Under the pieces are notes generated by a model. That model did not search any database, was not told where the DNA came from, and was given only the letters and a program-made list of their open reading frames with translations. Made by a program: the position numbers and the translations under genes. From the NCBI GenBank assembly GCA_037045685.1, contig JBAOII010000013.1, forward strand, positions 1 through 64,000: a DNA stretch of 64,000 nucleotides, in the 5' to 3' direction. This stretch comes from Competibacter_A sp037045685 (GTDB taxonomy: Bacteria; Pseudomonadota; Gammaproteobacteria; Competibacterales; Competibacteraceae). This document shows positions 1-8,352 of this stretch, piece by piece. Each line of letters starts with the position of its first letter. The stretch's first letter is position 1.

Positions 1-165
1 TACGCCACTCCAGCCAGAGCCGATCACCGGTTTTTTATCGGCCAGCATGACGGACCGGCAAGATAACAAATAATATTATAAAAAACTTTATAAATCAATT
101 TATTACTTATTAAGTTTACGCTATTTGACCAATTTGTGTATTAACATAATTAGTAACGTAGACGC

Positions 166-194
166 TTGCATAACGCGATACGTAACGATATTAT
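166..194 (+). promoter_or_regulatory. Sigma70-type promoter of the first gene
   Basis: A -35 element TTGCAT (166-171) and a -10 element TATTAT (189-194) are separated by exactly 17 bases. The pair lies in an AT-rich stretch, about 36 bases before the ATG at 230. The sequence match is good. No activator or operator site was recognised, though TAACG-type words recur nearby (about 154-160 and 183-187). Confidence 0.5.
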
Positions 195-229
195 AGGGAT
201 TCTCAATATGCCTGCACGGAGTATGCCCC

Positions 230-685
230 ATGAAATCACCTAAAGAACGCCAACGCGCCTACCGCGAGCGGCGGAAAGAGCACAAGAACGCTGGCTTGAC
301 CAAGCTGAAAATCCTGACGAGCGCAACCGCAGGCAAAAAGTTGGAGATGCTGAGCGAGATCGACAAAACCGACATCGGTAAAGTGCTAGATCAGGCGGTT
401 GAACAGCTCTGGATTCAGCGCTTTGGCGCAACAGAGACCTCAGCCGAGAGAGTGGCGGAACCCAAAGCTGAAAAACCACTCAAGCCCGGAAAGGAAAAGG
501 CTTCAAAACCAGAAAAGGATAACACCTCCAACTCCGATAAGCAGAAAGTAGCCAAGACCCAAAAAAAGAAAGCGGCTAAAGCTGAAAAGGAGCGGACGGT
601 GAAACCGGAGAAAATCAAGACAAAGGCTGCCAAGGTCAAGGCTAATGTCGAGCCTGAAAACCCGATCATCGCCGGGATATTATAA
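230..685 (+). CDS. Small basic protein with histone H1-like Lys/Ala/Pro tail
   Basis: I do not recognise this 151-residue protein as a named family. The first ~65 residues are charged and look helical, with an Arg/Lys-rich start (KERQRAYRERRKEH). Residues ~75-140 form a low-complexity tail of Lys, Ala, Glu and Pro with KAAK- and KPEK-type words, like the C-terminal tails of bacterial histone H1-like proteins. Nucleic-acid binding is a reasonable inference; a plasmid or replication regulator is another possibility. A CGGAG ribosome-binding site lies 8 bases before the ATG and a good promoter lies upstream. The 281 bases that follow, up to the next gene, hold nothing I can identify. Confidence 0.6.
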   Translation: MKSPKERQRAYRERRKEHKNAGLTKLKILTSATAGKKLEMLSEIDKTDIGKVLDQAVEQLWIQRFGATETSAERVAEPKAEKPLKPGKEKASKPEKDNTSNSDKQKVAKTQKKKAAKAEKERTVKPEKIKTKAAKVKANVEPENPIIAGIL

Positions 686-966
686 GATTCGACCCTCCGG
701 CAGACACGAGACAGTTTGGCTGCGTGCGTGTCGCAGTCCATACATTCGCTGGCATCATCACGGGAAACGTAGCCGGCCGTCACGCGGCGGGTTAATCGAT
801 GTTCCAGAAAAGCCAGGAAAGTCGCTGCTTCGGTTTGCCGGATGCCAATCGTTCTCACTTTTCGGGTTGACTTCGCTTCGGGTATTCGGCGTGGTCGAAA
901 CATAATCCGGACCCCACTAAAACACCTTACCCGCTGGCCCACACTTACTTTGGGAAATCTAGGATT

Positions 967-2073
967 ATGAGTGAATTGACCACGCCTTATTACCTGATCG
1001 ACGAAAATAAGTTAGAAAAAAACCTCAAAATAATTCAGCAGGTTCGCGAGACTTCTGGAGCGAAGTCCGTGCTCGCGCTGAAATGTTTTTCAACCTGGAG
1101 CGTGTTTGATCTGATGCGGCAATATCTGGATGGAACCACGAGCAGTTCCTTGTTTGAAGCCCGCCTCGGCCACGAAAAATTTGGCAAGGAAGTTCACGCC
1201 TACAGCGTGGGTTTTTCGGAAAAAGACGTTAAGGCTGTCAGAAAATTCGCCGACAAAGTGATATTTAATTCGGTGTCGCAATTAAATCTTTATCGCGGCC
1301 ACGTCAGCGAAATGAAACTGGGATTGCGGGTCAATCCGGGCATCAGCTATTCGCATTTTGATCTGGCAGACCCGGCGAGGAAATATTCGAGACTGGGCGT
1401 TTCCGATAAGGATGAAATCATGAAATTAGCACCCCTGTTGAGTGGGGCCATGTTTCATTTCAATTGCGAAAATGATAATTTTAAAAATATTTCCACCGCT
1501 ATCGACTATATCGGCGACAATTATGGAGTCCTGCTTGAAAAGATGGAATGGGTCAGCCTCGGTGGTGGACTTTATTTCACTAAGGACGGATATCCCGTGG
1601 ATCGGTTCTGCGAGAAATTGAAAACCTTCGGTGAGAAATTTGGCGTTCAAGTCTACTTGGAGCCCGGAGAAGCGACGATCACGAATTGCGCGGAGCTGGT
1701 CACCACGGTGCTGGATGTGGTCCACAATGAAATCGATGTCGCCATCGTCGATGCCTCGGTCGAGGCGCACATGCTGGACCATCTGATTTATCGGACAACA
1801 GCCAAGTTATCGTACCCCGAACCGGGACGCTACAAAGTCATGGTCGCGGGCCGAACCTGCTTGGCCGGCGATGTGTTCGGCGAGTACAAGTTGAGAAGCA
1901 AATTGAAGGTCGGCAGCGAGATCCGCATCGCTGACGCCGCCGGATACACGATGGTCAAAAAAAACTGGTTCAATGGGCTATCCATGCCGTCCATCGTGGT
2001 GCGCAGGCTGGATGGGACCGTGGATGTGGTCCGAAAATTCCGATACAAAGATTTCAAACGCAGTCTTTCCTGA
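967..2073 (+). CDS. nspC: Carboxynorspermidine/carboxyspermidine decarboxylase
   Basis: This 368-residue protein is a PLP-dependent fold-III decarboxylase of the alanine racemase type. It removes CO2 from carboxy(nor)spermidine to give (nor)spermidine, the last step of the alternative polyamine pathway. The probable PLP lysine is in ALKCFSTW (~residue 38). Further family marks are the glycine-rich phosphate-binding stretch VSLGGGLYF, the EPGEA motif, and the substrate-binding SVEAHMLDHLIYRT region. Length is normal. The partner dehydrogenase follows after 18 bases, so the two are probably one operon. AGGA lies close to the ATG. With putrescine from the convergent decarboxylase, the expected product is spermidine; that is pathway inference. 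Confidence 0.93.
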   Translation: MSELTTPYYLIDENKLEKNLKIIQQVRETSGAKSVLALKCFSTWSVFDLMRQYLDGTTSSSLFEARLGHEKFGKEVHAYSVGFSEKDVKAVRKFADKVIFNSVSQLNLYRGHVSEMKLGLRVNPGISYSHFDLADPARKYSRLGVSDKDEIMKLAPLLSGAMFHFNCENDNFKNISTAIDYIGDNYGVLLEKMEWVSLGGGLYFTKDGYPVDRFCEKLKTFGEKFGVQVYLEPGEATITNCAELVTTVLDVVHNEIDVAIVDASVEAHMLDHLIYRTTAKLSYPEPGRYKVMVAGRTCLAGDVFGEYKLRSKLKVGSEIRIADAAGYTMVKKNWFNGLSMPSIVVRRLDGTVDVVRKFRYKDFKRSLS

Positions 2074-2091
2074 GTCGGGAGAACCATCGAG

Positions 2092-3431
2092 ATGAAGAAA
2101 AACGTGCTGATCGTCGGTGCCGGCGGTGTTGCCCATGTGGCGGCTCACAAGGCCGCGATGAACAACGAGCTGCTGGGCGACATCTGCATCGCATCGCGAA
2201 CCTTGTCGAAATGCGACGAGATCATCGAGAGCGTCAAGCGCAAAGGGCATGTCCAGAATTCGGCCAACAAGCTGTATTCGCGGCAAATCGATGCGCTCGA
2301 CATTCCGGAGATGGTCAAGCTGATCAAGATAAGCAACTCGATGATCGTGATCAATCTCGGTCAGGCGTTTCTGAATATGTCGATCCTGGAGGCCTGCTTG
2401 GAAACCGGGGCGGTCTACATCGATACCGCGATCCACGAGGAGCCGGACAAGGTTTGCGAAACGCCGCCCTGGTACGCGAACTACGAGTGGAAGCGCAAGG
2501 ATCGCTGCGCGGAAAGGGGATTGACCGCGATTCTGGGCGCGGGATTCGATCCGGGCGTGGTCAACGCCTACTGCGCGCTGGCGGCGAAGCGGTATTTCGA
2601 CGCCGATCGACACCATCGACATTCATGGATGTCAACGCGGGAAGCCACGGCAAGTATTTCGCCACCAATTTCGATCCCGAGATCAATTTCCGGGAATTCG
2701 TCAAGGTCTGGACCTGGATAGACCGCCAGTGGAAAGAATATCCCACGCATTCGGTCAAGCGGATTTACGATTTTCCGGTGGTCGGCCCATGCCCCATTTA
2801 CCTGAACGGGCACGATGAACTGCACTCGCTTTCCAAAAACATCGACGCCAACAGCATCCGGTTCTGGATGGGTTTTGGCGACCACTACATCAACGTGTTC
2901 ACCGTGCTCCGCACCCTCGGTTTCCTGTCGCATTTGCCGGTGAAGCTGGCCACCGGCCAGGAAGTCGTGCCGCTCAAGGTCGTCAAGGCGCTGCTGCCCG
3001 ACCCGCAAACCCTCGCGCCGGGCTATACCGGCAAAACCTGCATCGGCAACTTCGTCAAGGGCTGGAAGGACGGGAAGGCGAGAGAGGTGCTGATCTACCA
3101 GGTCTCCGACCACAAGCGGTGCTACGAGGAAGTCGAGTCGCAAGGCATCAGCTACACCGCCGGCGTCCCGCCGGTCGCGGCGGCCATGCTGGTCGCGCAA
3201 GGCGTCTGGGACCCGAAGACGATGGTGAACGTCGAGGAACTCGATCCGGAGCCGTTCATCGCCCTGCTGGATCGGATCGGCCTGCCGACCGACATCAAGG
3301 AAATCGAGCCGGGCGGCAAGGGCACCTTCGACGGCGCGGTCAGGGATCTGGAAACCGAGTTGGCGGAATCGACCGCGACGGTCACGGTCTCGGCGGCCAA
3401 CCCGATGATCGCTTTGAAGCCCAGGCGGTAG
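2092..3431 (+). CDS. Carboxynorspermidine synthase (saccharopine dehydrogenase family), frameshifted
   Basis: This enzyme condenses aspartate semialdehyde with a diamine and reduces the product with NADPH to carboxy(nor)spermidine, the substrate of the upstream decarboxylase. The N-terminal half starts MKKNVLIVGAGGVAHVAAHK, a Rossmann GxGGVA nucleotide-binding loop, and reads in frame to about 2604. The C-terminal half resumes at about 2625 with MDVNAGSHGKYFATNFDPEI and runs to the stop at 3431. Removing one G near 2605 and one T at 2622-2623 restores one protein of about 445 residues with a fitting junction (YFDAIDTIDIMDVNAG). The gene is therefore either inactivated by two nearby insertions or carries two sequence errors. 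I favour errors because both halves are well conserved. Confidence 0.85.
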
Positions 3432-3445
3432 GCGGCAGTTCGGTG

Positions 3446-3470
3446 GCAGGGTGGGCGTTGCCCACCCTGC
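3446..3470. repeat. Perfect GC-rich palindrome between convergent genes
   Basis: Two 11-base arms (GCAGGGTGGGC at 3446-3456 and its exact complement at 3460-3470) surround a 3-base loop. It lies between two convergent stop codons (3431 and 3475), so it could end transcription from both sides. There is no T-run. Palindromes of the GGTGGGC-GCCCACC type recur as dispersed repeats in many bacterial genomes. No second copy was noticed in this window. Confidence 0.6.
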
Positions 3471-3474
3471 GACT

Positions 3475-4629
3475 TTACAGATAATAAGTCTTCAACGGCG
3501 GAAAGCCGTTGAATTCGATGGCGCTGTAGGAAGTGGTGTACGCGCCGGTGGAAAGCCAGTAGAGCCGGTCGCCGCTTTCCAGCGACAGCGGAAGCTGATA
3601 TTTGAAATGCTCGTACATGATATCCAGGCTGTCGCAGGTCGGTCCCGCCAGAATCACATCCCCGGTTTCCCCGTTTTTCTCGGTATAAACCGGGTATTTG
3701 ATCGATTCGCCCAAGGTTTCCATCAAGCCGTTGAAGATACCGACGTCGGTATAAATCCAGCGCTTTAGGTCGGTTTTCGATTTCTTGGCGATGGTCACGA
3801 TTTCGCTGACCAGAACGCCCGCTTCGCCCACCAGTCCGCGCCCCGGCTCCAGATAGATTTGCGGGACCGATTTGCCGAAATACTGGCCCAAATAGCGGTA
3901 AATTTCCTCCGCGTACACGGAAAGCGGGTTGGTCTTGACCAGGTAATCGGCGGGAAATCCGCCGCCCATGTTGATGGCTTTCAGGCGAAAATGCTCTTTT
4001 TCCATCCAGTCGAACAGGGCATGCACCTGACCGATCGCCGCGTCCCAAGCGGGGATTTCGCGCTGCTGCGATCCGACGTGAAACGAAACGCCATAAGGTT
4101 CCAGGCCCAGATCGGCGGCCAGCAGCATGAGGTCCGTGGACATGCGCGGCTGGCAGCCGAATTTCCGCGACAGCGGCCAGTCGGAATCCGAGCTTACGGC
4201 GTCCATCAACAGCCGGAAAAACACCCGCGACCCGGGCGCTTCCCTGGCCAGATTGCGGACATCCATCTCGCAGTCGCTGGTGAACAGCCTGACCCCTTTT
4301 TCGTGGGCTTCGCGGATGTGCCGGGCTTTTTTTATGGTGTTGCCGAAGCTCATGCGGTCGGCCGACACGCCCAAGTCGAGCACTCTGTCGAGCTCGTAAA
4401 TCGAAGCGATATCGAAATGGGAGCCAAGATCCCGCAACGAAGCCAGCACTTCTATGCCGGGATTGGCCTTGACCGCGTAATAAATTTTCGCGGAGGGAAA
4501 ATTCGCGCGGAATTCCTCGTATTTCCGCCGAATCCTGTCCAGGAGCACGACCAGGAAAGGCGTCTCTCTATCCTGGGAAAACGCCATGATCTTTTCCCAA
4601 TCGGCAGAAGGATAATAATTGCTATACAT
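3475..4629 (-). CDS. speC: Ornithine/lysine decarboxylase-like, PLP fold III
   Basis: This 384-residue protein belongs to the eukaryotic-type (fold III) ornithine decarboxylases. It would make putrescine from ornithine, or cadaverine from lysine. The PLP lysine sits in YYAVKANPG (~residue 50). The phosphate-binding glycines are in INMGGGFPADY and the EPGRGLVGEAG motif follows. The active-site cysteine lies in GPTCDSLDIMYE, and the C-terminal YTTSYSAIEFNGF motif is complete. AGGAAAAATC precedes the ATG. It converges on the two carboxynorspermidine genes and would supply their diamine. Substrate choice between ornithine and lysine cannot be settled by eye; the symbol follows the Pseudomonas-type enzyme. 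Confidence 0.88.
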   Translation of the reverse strand: MYSNYYPSADWEKIMAFSQDRETPFLVVLLDRIRRKYEEFRANFPSAKIYYAVKANPGIEVLASLRDLGSHFDIASIYELDRVLDLGVSADRMSFGNTIKKARHIREAHEKGVRLFTSDCEMDVRNLAREAPGSRVFFRLLMDAVSSDSDWPLSRKFGCQPRMSTDLMLLAADLGLEPYGVSFHVGSQQREIPAWDAAIGQVHALFDWMEKEHFRLKAINMGGGFPADYLVKTNPLSVYAEEIYRYLGQYFGKSVPQIYLEPGRGLVGEAGVLVSEIVTIAKKSKTDLKRWIYTDVGIFNGLMETLGESIKYPVYTEKNGETGDVILAGPTCDSLDIMYEHFKYQLPLSLESGDRLYWLSTGAYTTSYSAIEFNGFPPLKTYYL

Positions 4630-4700
4630 GATTTTTCCTGGCTAGGATCTTCGAGAACGGGCGAGTGGCACGCTTTATCGCAATCGCACGCCGAACGCTT

Positions 4701-5294
4701 TCAGGCTGGATCGGGTTTGGTGTCGCCGACGATATAAGCCGGGTATTGGGGGTCCGACCACGATAACCGGGCCAAGCAATCCCGAAAAATTCGCTTGATG
4801 TCGGATGACCGGCCCGGACCGAACTGCCGTGCGCGCCAATGGGCGTTCGATCCGATCCGCGCATCGACCTCGCTCAACACCCGCTCCACCCAACCCGAAT
4901 CCCCCGGCGCGACCACCAGGACCGGAAATCGGTGCTCCGCGCCTTCCATGGCGACGCCAAGCGAATCGTCCACATGAAGGTCGATGCCGAAAGCGGGCGG
5001 AAATTTCGATGGTCCCCGCAAACCGACCGTCCGCTCGTGCCGGTCCAGGTTGACGACGCCCTCGACCGGAACCCCGAAACTGGCGAACCAGGATTTCAGG
5101 TAACGCGGACAGCGGCCGGACGAGGTGTAAATCCAGATTTTGCAGCGTCTCCGGATCAGGGCGGTCATGAGCGAGCGCGTGCCACGGCGGAGCCGTTCGG
5201 GGTAGCGCCAGCGACGCCACCAGGAGACGTGTTGTTCGGTGGGCACGGAAGCGTCACAAATCAGGGTATCGTCGATATCGAAGGAGATTCGCAC
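4701..5294 (-). CDS. HAD-superfamily hydrolase
   Basis: This 197-residue protein opens with the HAD motif I RISFDIDDTLICD, giving both the nucleophile and acid/base aspartates. Motif II is the WIYTSSGR stretch, and a DDSLGVAMEG segment fits the later acidic motif. It is probably a small phosphatase, but no substrate can be proposed. The start is taken as the GTG at 5294 because motif I begins only four codons later and no in-frame ATG is close upstream. It lies between the polyamine genes and ppk1, with no clear functional tie to either. Confidence 0.72.
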   Translation of the reverse strand: MRISFDIDDTLICDASVPTEQHVSWWRRWRYPERLRRGTRSLMTALIRRRCKIWIYTSSGRCPRYLKSWFASFGVPVEGVVNLDRHERTVGLRGPSKFPPAFGIDLHVDDSLGVAMEGAEHRFPVLVVAPGDSGWVERVLSEVDARIGSNAHWRARQFGPGRSSDIKRIFRDCLARLSWSDPQYPAYIVGDTKPDPA

Positions 5295-5361
5295 GCATCC
5301 ACCATGTTCGTTGACAGCGTTTGCAGGCCGGCCACCGGAAGACGGCCGGCACGTCGTTCGC

Positions 5362-7566
5362 TCAAACCGTCGGCGCCCGGCGGCGCGTCAGGTCCATCAG
5401 CCAAGCGTGGGTGCCCGCCGCAGCCGGTCCGGTCGCATCCTCCGCCGGCTGGCTCCGAACGTAACTGCCGTCGGGCTGCATCAGCCACGCCTGGCGCTGG
5501 TCGCGCAGGCCGATGTCCAGAATTTCCCACAGCCGCTCGCGCGCGGTCCGGTCTTCCACCGGCGTCGCCGCCTCGACTCGGCCGGACAGGTTGCGGTGCA
5601 TCCAGTCGGCAGAGCCGATGAAAAACTCGCCCTCCAGCGGATCGTCCTGGCCGTTCGCGAAGTGGAAAATCCGCGAGTGTTCCAGGAAGCGGCCGATGAT
5701 CGAGCGCACCCGCACGTTTTCGGTCCAGCCGGGCACGCCGGGCGCCAGACAGCAGAAGCCGCGCACGATCAGATCGACCGGGACACCGGCCTGGGACGCC
5801 GCCGACAGGGCCCGCGCCATCTCCAAGTCCTCGACCTGGTTCATCTTGGCGACGATGCGGGCCGGTCGGCCGGCGCGATGATACTCGATTTCCCGCTCGA
5901 TGCTCGCCAAAAACCGCTGGCGCATGTTGATCGGAGCCACCAGCAGTTTCTCGAACCGGGGCGCGCGCGAGCAGCCGGTCAGATAGTGAAACAGGTTGAC
6001 CACGTCGGCGGTGATGGCGGGATCGCGGGTCAGCAGGCCGACATCGGTGTAGAGCCGGGCGGTTTTGACGTGGTAGTTACCGGTGCCGATGTGGGCGTAG
6101 CAGCGCAAATCGTGCCCTTCCTTGCGCACCACCAGGGCTACCTTGGTGTGCGTCTTCAGCCCCATCACGCCGTAGGTGACGTGGGCGCCGACCTTTTGCA
6201 GCTCCTGCGCCCAGAGCAGGTTGCGGGCTTCGTCGAACCGGGCCTTCAACTCGATCACGCAGGCGACCTGCTTGCCGGCTTCGGCGGCGCGGATCAGCGA
6301 GCGCACGAACGGGGTGTCGTCCCCGACGCGATAGACGGTCATCTTGATCGCCACCGTTTGCGGATCGATGGCGGCGTCGCTGATGAAATCCTCGACGCTC
6401 ATGTCGAAGCTTTCGTAGGGATGATGGAGCAGCAAATCGCCGGCCTGAATGGCCGCGAAGATATCGACATCCTCGGTGGGGAGGCGGGGCGGGGGCAGCG
6501 GCGCCCAATGGGGATCGCGCAAGGCCGGTACGTCCAGCCCGGCGATTTGGAACAGGCCGGTGTAATCGAGCAGGCCGGGCAACTCGTACACATCGCTCTC
6601 GCTCAGCTCGAATCGCTCGATCAGGCCCTGGCGCAGGGCGGGATTGGCGTCCGGCGCGAGGTCCAGGCGGACCACCGGCTCAAAGCGGCGTTGCTGGAGC
6701 GCCTCGCTCACCGCTTCCCGCAGGCTTTCCTCTTCCTCGTCCAGCTCGATCTCGGCGTTGCGCAGGATGCGAAACAGGGTGGCGTCCATCAATTCCATGC
6801 CGGGAAACAGCTTGTCGGCGCTGTGCCGGATCAGATCGTCCAGGCGCAGGAACCGGCGCTCGCCGGATCCGGTGTCGGCCTTCAGCGGAATCCAGGCCGG
6901 CAGCATGGTCGGGATCTTCACTCGCACCGGAACGTACTCGTCGGTGTCCGGGTTGCGGAGGATGAAGCCCCAGTTGGTGGACAGGTTCGACATGAAAGGG
7001 AAGGGATGCGCCGGGTCCATGCCGAGCGGGGTCAGCGCCGGGGAGACGTTGCGGTCGAAAAAGCGCGACGCTTCATTTCGTTGCGCCTCGCTCAACTCGC
7101 TCCAAGCGGCGAGAATAACGCCGTGGCCGGCCAGGACCGGCACCAGCTCGCGGTAACAGCGCGCCTGTTCCGCCAACTGATCGAGCACCGTCTGGCGGAT
7201 TAGGGCGAGCCGGTCGCGGGCGCCGCCGCGCGCCGCCGGGTCGTCTTCTCCCTGGACCTGGGCGACGCCGCGCAGCAAGCCGACGCGCTTCATGTAGAAC
7301 TCGTCGAGGTTCGAGGTGAAAATCGCCAGAAACTTGAGCCGTTCGAGCAGCGGCGTGCGCTCGTCCAGCGCCTCGTGCAGCACGCGCCGGTTGAAGTCGA
7401 GCCAGCTCAGATCCCGGTCGATCCAGGCGTGGGCCAGCAGACCCATTTTGGGGGCCAGCGCTTGGTCGTTGGCGGCCGAGTTCGGATCGTGCCGGACCTT
7501 GCCGCGCTTGGGTTTGACTCGCGTCAGGCTGAGGCCGGTTTCGGTTTCGGGGGTCTTGGCGGACAT
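5362..7566 (-). CDS. ppk1: Polyphosphate kinase 1
   Basis: This 734-residue PPK1 makes inorganic polyphosphate reversibly from ATP. The N-terminal domain begins with the family sequence DRDLSWLDFNRRVLHEA and NLDEFYMKRVG. The phospholipase-D-like catalytic half carries the histidine region YAHIGTGNYHVKTARLYTD, with the autophosphorylated His in HIGTGNYH, then the second HKD-like segment ADWMHRNLSGRVE. The N-terminus has a ~45-residue basic extension (SLTRVKPKRGKVRHD). AGGAAAA precedes the ATG. It is the last gene of the phosphate-uptake block, 48 bases after the Fic-like gene, which suggests co-expression with the Pst transporter under phosphate limitation. Confidence 0.96.
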   Translation of the reverse strand: MSAKTPETETGLSLTRVKPKRGKVRHDPNSAANDQALAPKMGLLAHAWIDRDLSWLDFNRRVLHEALDERTPLLERLKFLAIFTSNLDEFYMKRVGLLRGVAQVQGEDDPAARGGARDRLALIRQTVLDQLAEQARCYRELVPVLAGHGVILAAWSELSEAQRNEASRFFDRNVSPALTPLGMDPAHPFPFMSNLSTNWGFILRNPDTDEYVPVRVKIPTMLPAWIPLKADTGSGERRFLRLDDLIRHSADKLFPGMELMDATLFRILRNAEIELDEEEESLREAVSEALQQRRFEPVVRLDLAPDANPALRQGLIERFELSESDVYELPGLLDYTGLFQIAGLDVPALRDPHWAPLPPPRLPTEDVDIFAAIQAGDLLLHHPYESFDMSVEDFISDAAIDPQTVAIKMTVYRVGDDTPFVRSLIRAAEAGKQVACVIELKARFDEARNLLWAQELQKVGAHVTYGVMGLKTHTKVALVVRKEGHDLRCYAHIGTGNYHVKTARLYTDVGLLTRDPAITADVVNLFHYLTGCSRAPRFEKLLVAPINMRQRFLASIEREIEYHRAGRPARIVAKMNQVEDLEMARALSAASQAGVPVDLIVRGFCCLAPGVPGWTENVRVRSIIGRFLEHSRIFHFANGQDDPLEGEFFIGSADWMHRNLSGRVEAATPVEDRTARERLWEILDIGLRDQRQAWLMQPDGSYVRSQPAEDATGPAAAGTHAWLMDLTRRRAPTV

Positions 7567-7614
7567 GCGGATTTTCCTTGTAGAGAGCGGTGCCCAAAAC
7601 GGCGCGGCGGCGCT

Positions 7615-8349
7615 TTATCGCGGTTCGGGACCCGGCTGGAAACGGGTTGGGCGCAGGGAGGTTGACGGATTTTGCGGACGCGCAACGGTTCGTTCGTCCG
7701 GGGCGAGCAAGTAGCGGGGATCGGCCTGATCCTCCAGAAAGCGCGCAAATCGCTTGTTGATGCCCGGCAACCGGAACAGGGCTATCGGCCCGAGTTTGCG
7801 GGTGTCGCGGATCACCGTCGATGGATCGAAGTAGGCTACGGCGTTTTCTGCGGTCAGCACGAAGGGCGGCTTGCCGGCCTGCATGAGAGCATAGCTCGCG
7901 AGCAAGGCGCCGGTGCGGTGGTTGCCTTCGATGAACAGTTGCGGTTTGCCCAGCGCCCGCACGTAGAGGCCAGCGGCCAATCGCCAAACCGATTCGCGCA
8001 AATGGCGGGCACGCCATTCCACGATATCCTCGATGCCACCCTCCGGCTCTGTGTAGAAGCGATTTTCGGTGGCTTTGAGGTGTTGGGCGAATTCGGCGCG
8101 CAAGGTTTGATCGGGACCGCACAGCACGATGTTGTTCAATTCGAGCAGATACTTGTGTTTGCCCATGGCGAAAACGTCGATGCCCCAATCGAGCAGGACA
8201 TCGACGTAGGTATAGCCCGCGAGCAAATTTTCGACCACCATGTCGCTCATCGGGTCTCGCTGCCAGCTCAAACGCGGGTTGATGGACTCGAACTCGCGTT
8301 GCACGCGGCGCAGGGAGGACTCGATCGCGGACAGGTTCAGCAAGCCCAT
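7615..8349 (-). CDS. Fic-fold protein with degenerate active site
   Basis: This 244-residue protein has a recognisable but altered Fic core. The usual HPFxEGNGR motif reads QLFIEGNHRTGALLAS, so the catalytic His is Gln and the second Gly of GNGR is His. Upstream helices (MVVENLLAGYTYVDVLLDWG, MGKHKYLLELNNIVLCG) resemble the helical frame of Fic proteins. A Pro/Arg-rich tail (~220-244) looks disordered. AMP transfer by the normal mechanism seems unlikely. A regulatory or differently active role is inference. The ATG follows the pstS stop by only 3 bases and ppk1 follows, so the gene is embedded in the phosphate operon and likely translationally coupled. Confidence 0.7.
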   Translation of the reverse strand: MGLLNLSAIESSLRRVQREFESINPRLSWQRDPMSDMVVENLLAGYTYVDVLLDWGIDVFAMGKHKYLLELNNIVLCGPDQTLRAEFAQHLKATENRFYTEPEGGIEDIVEWRARHLRESVWRLAAGLYVRALGKPQLFIEGNHRTGALLASYALMQAGKPPFVLTAENAVAYFDPSTVIRDTRKLGPIALFRLPGINKRFARFLEDQADPRYLLAPDERTVARPQNPSTSLRPTRFQPGPEPR

Positions 8350-8352
8350 GGC

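Noticed and set aside
686..966. Open frames on both strands between the basic protein and nspC
   Set aside because: Composition and lack of family similarity suggest chance frames; none has a convincing start site.
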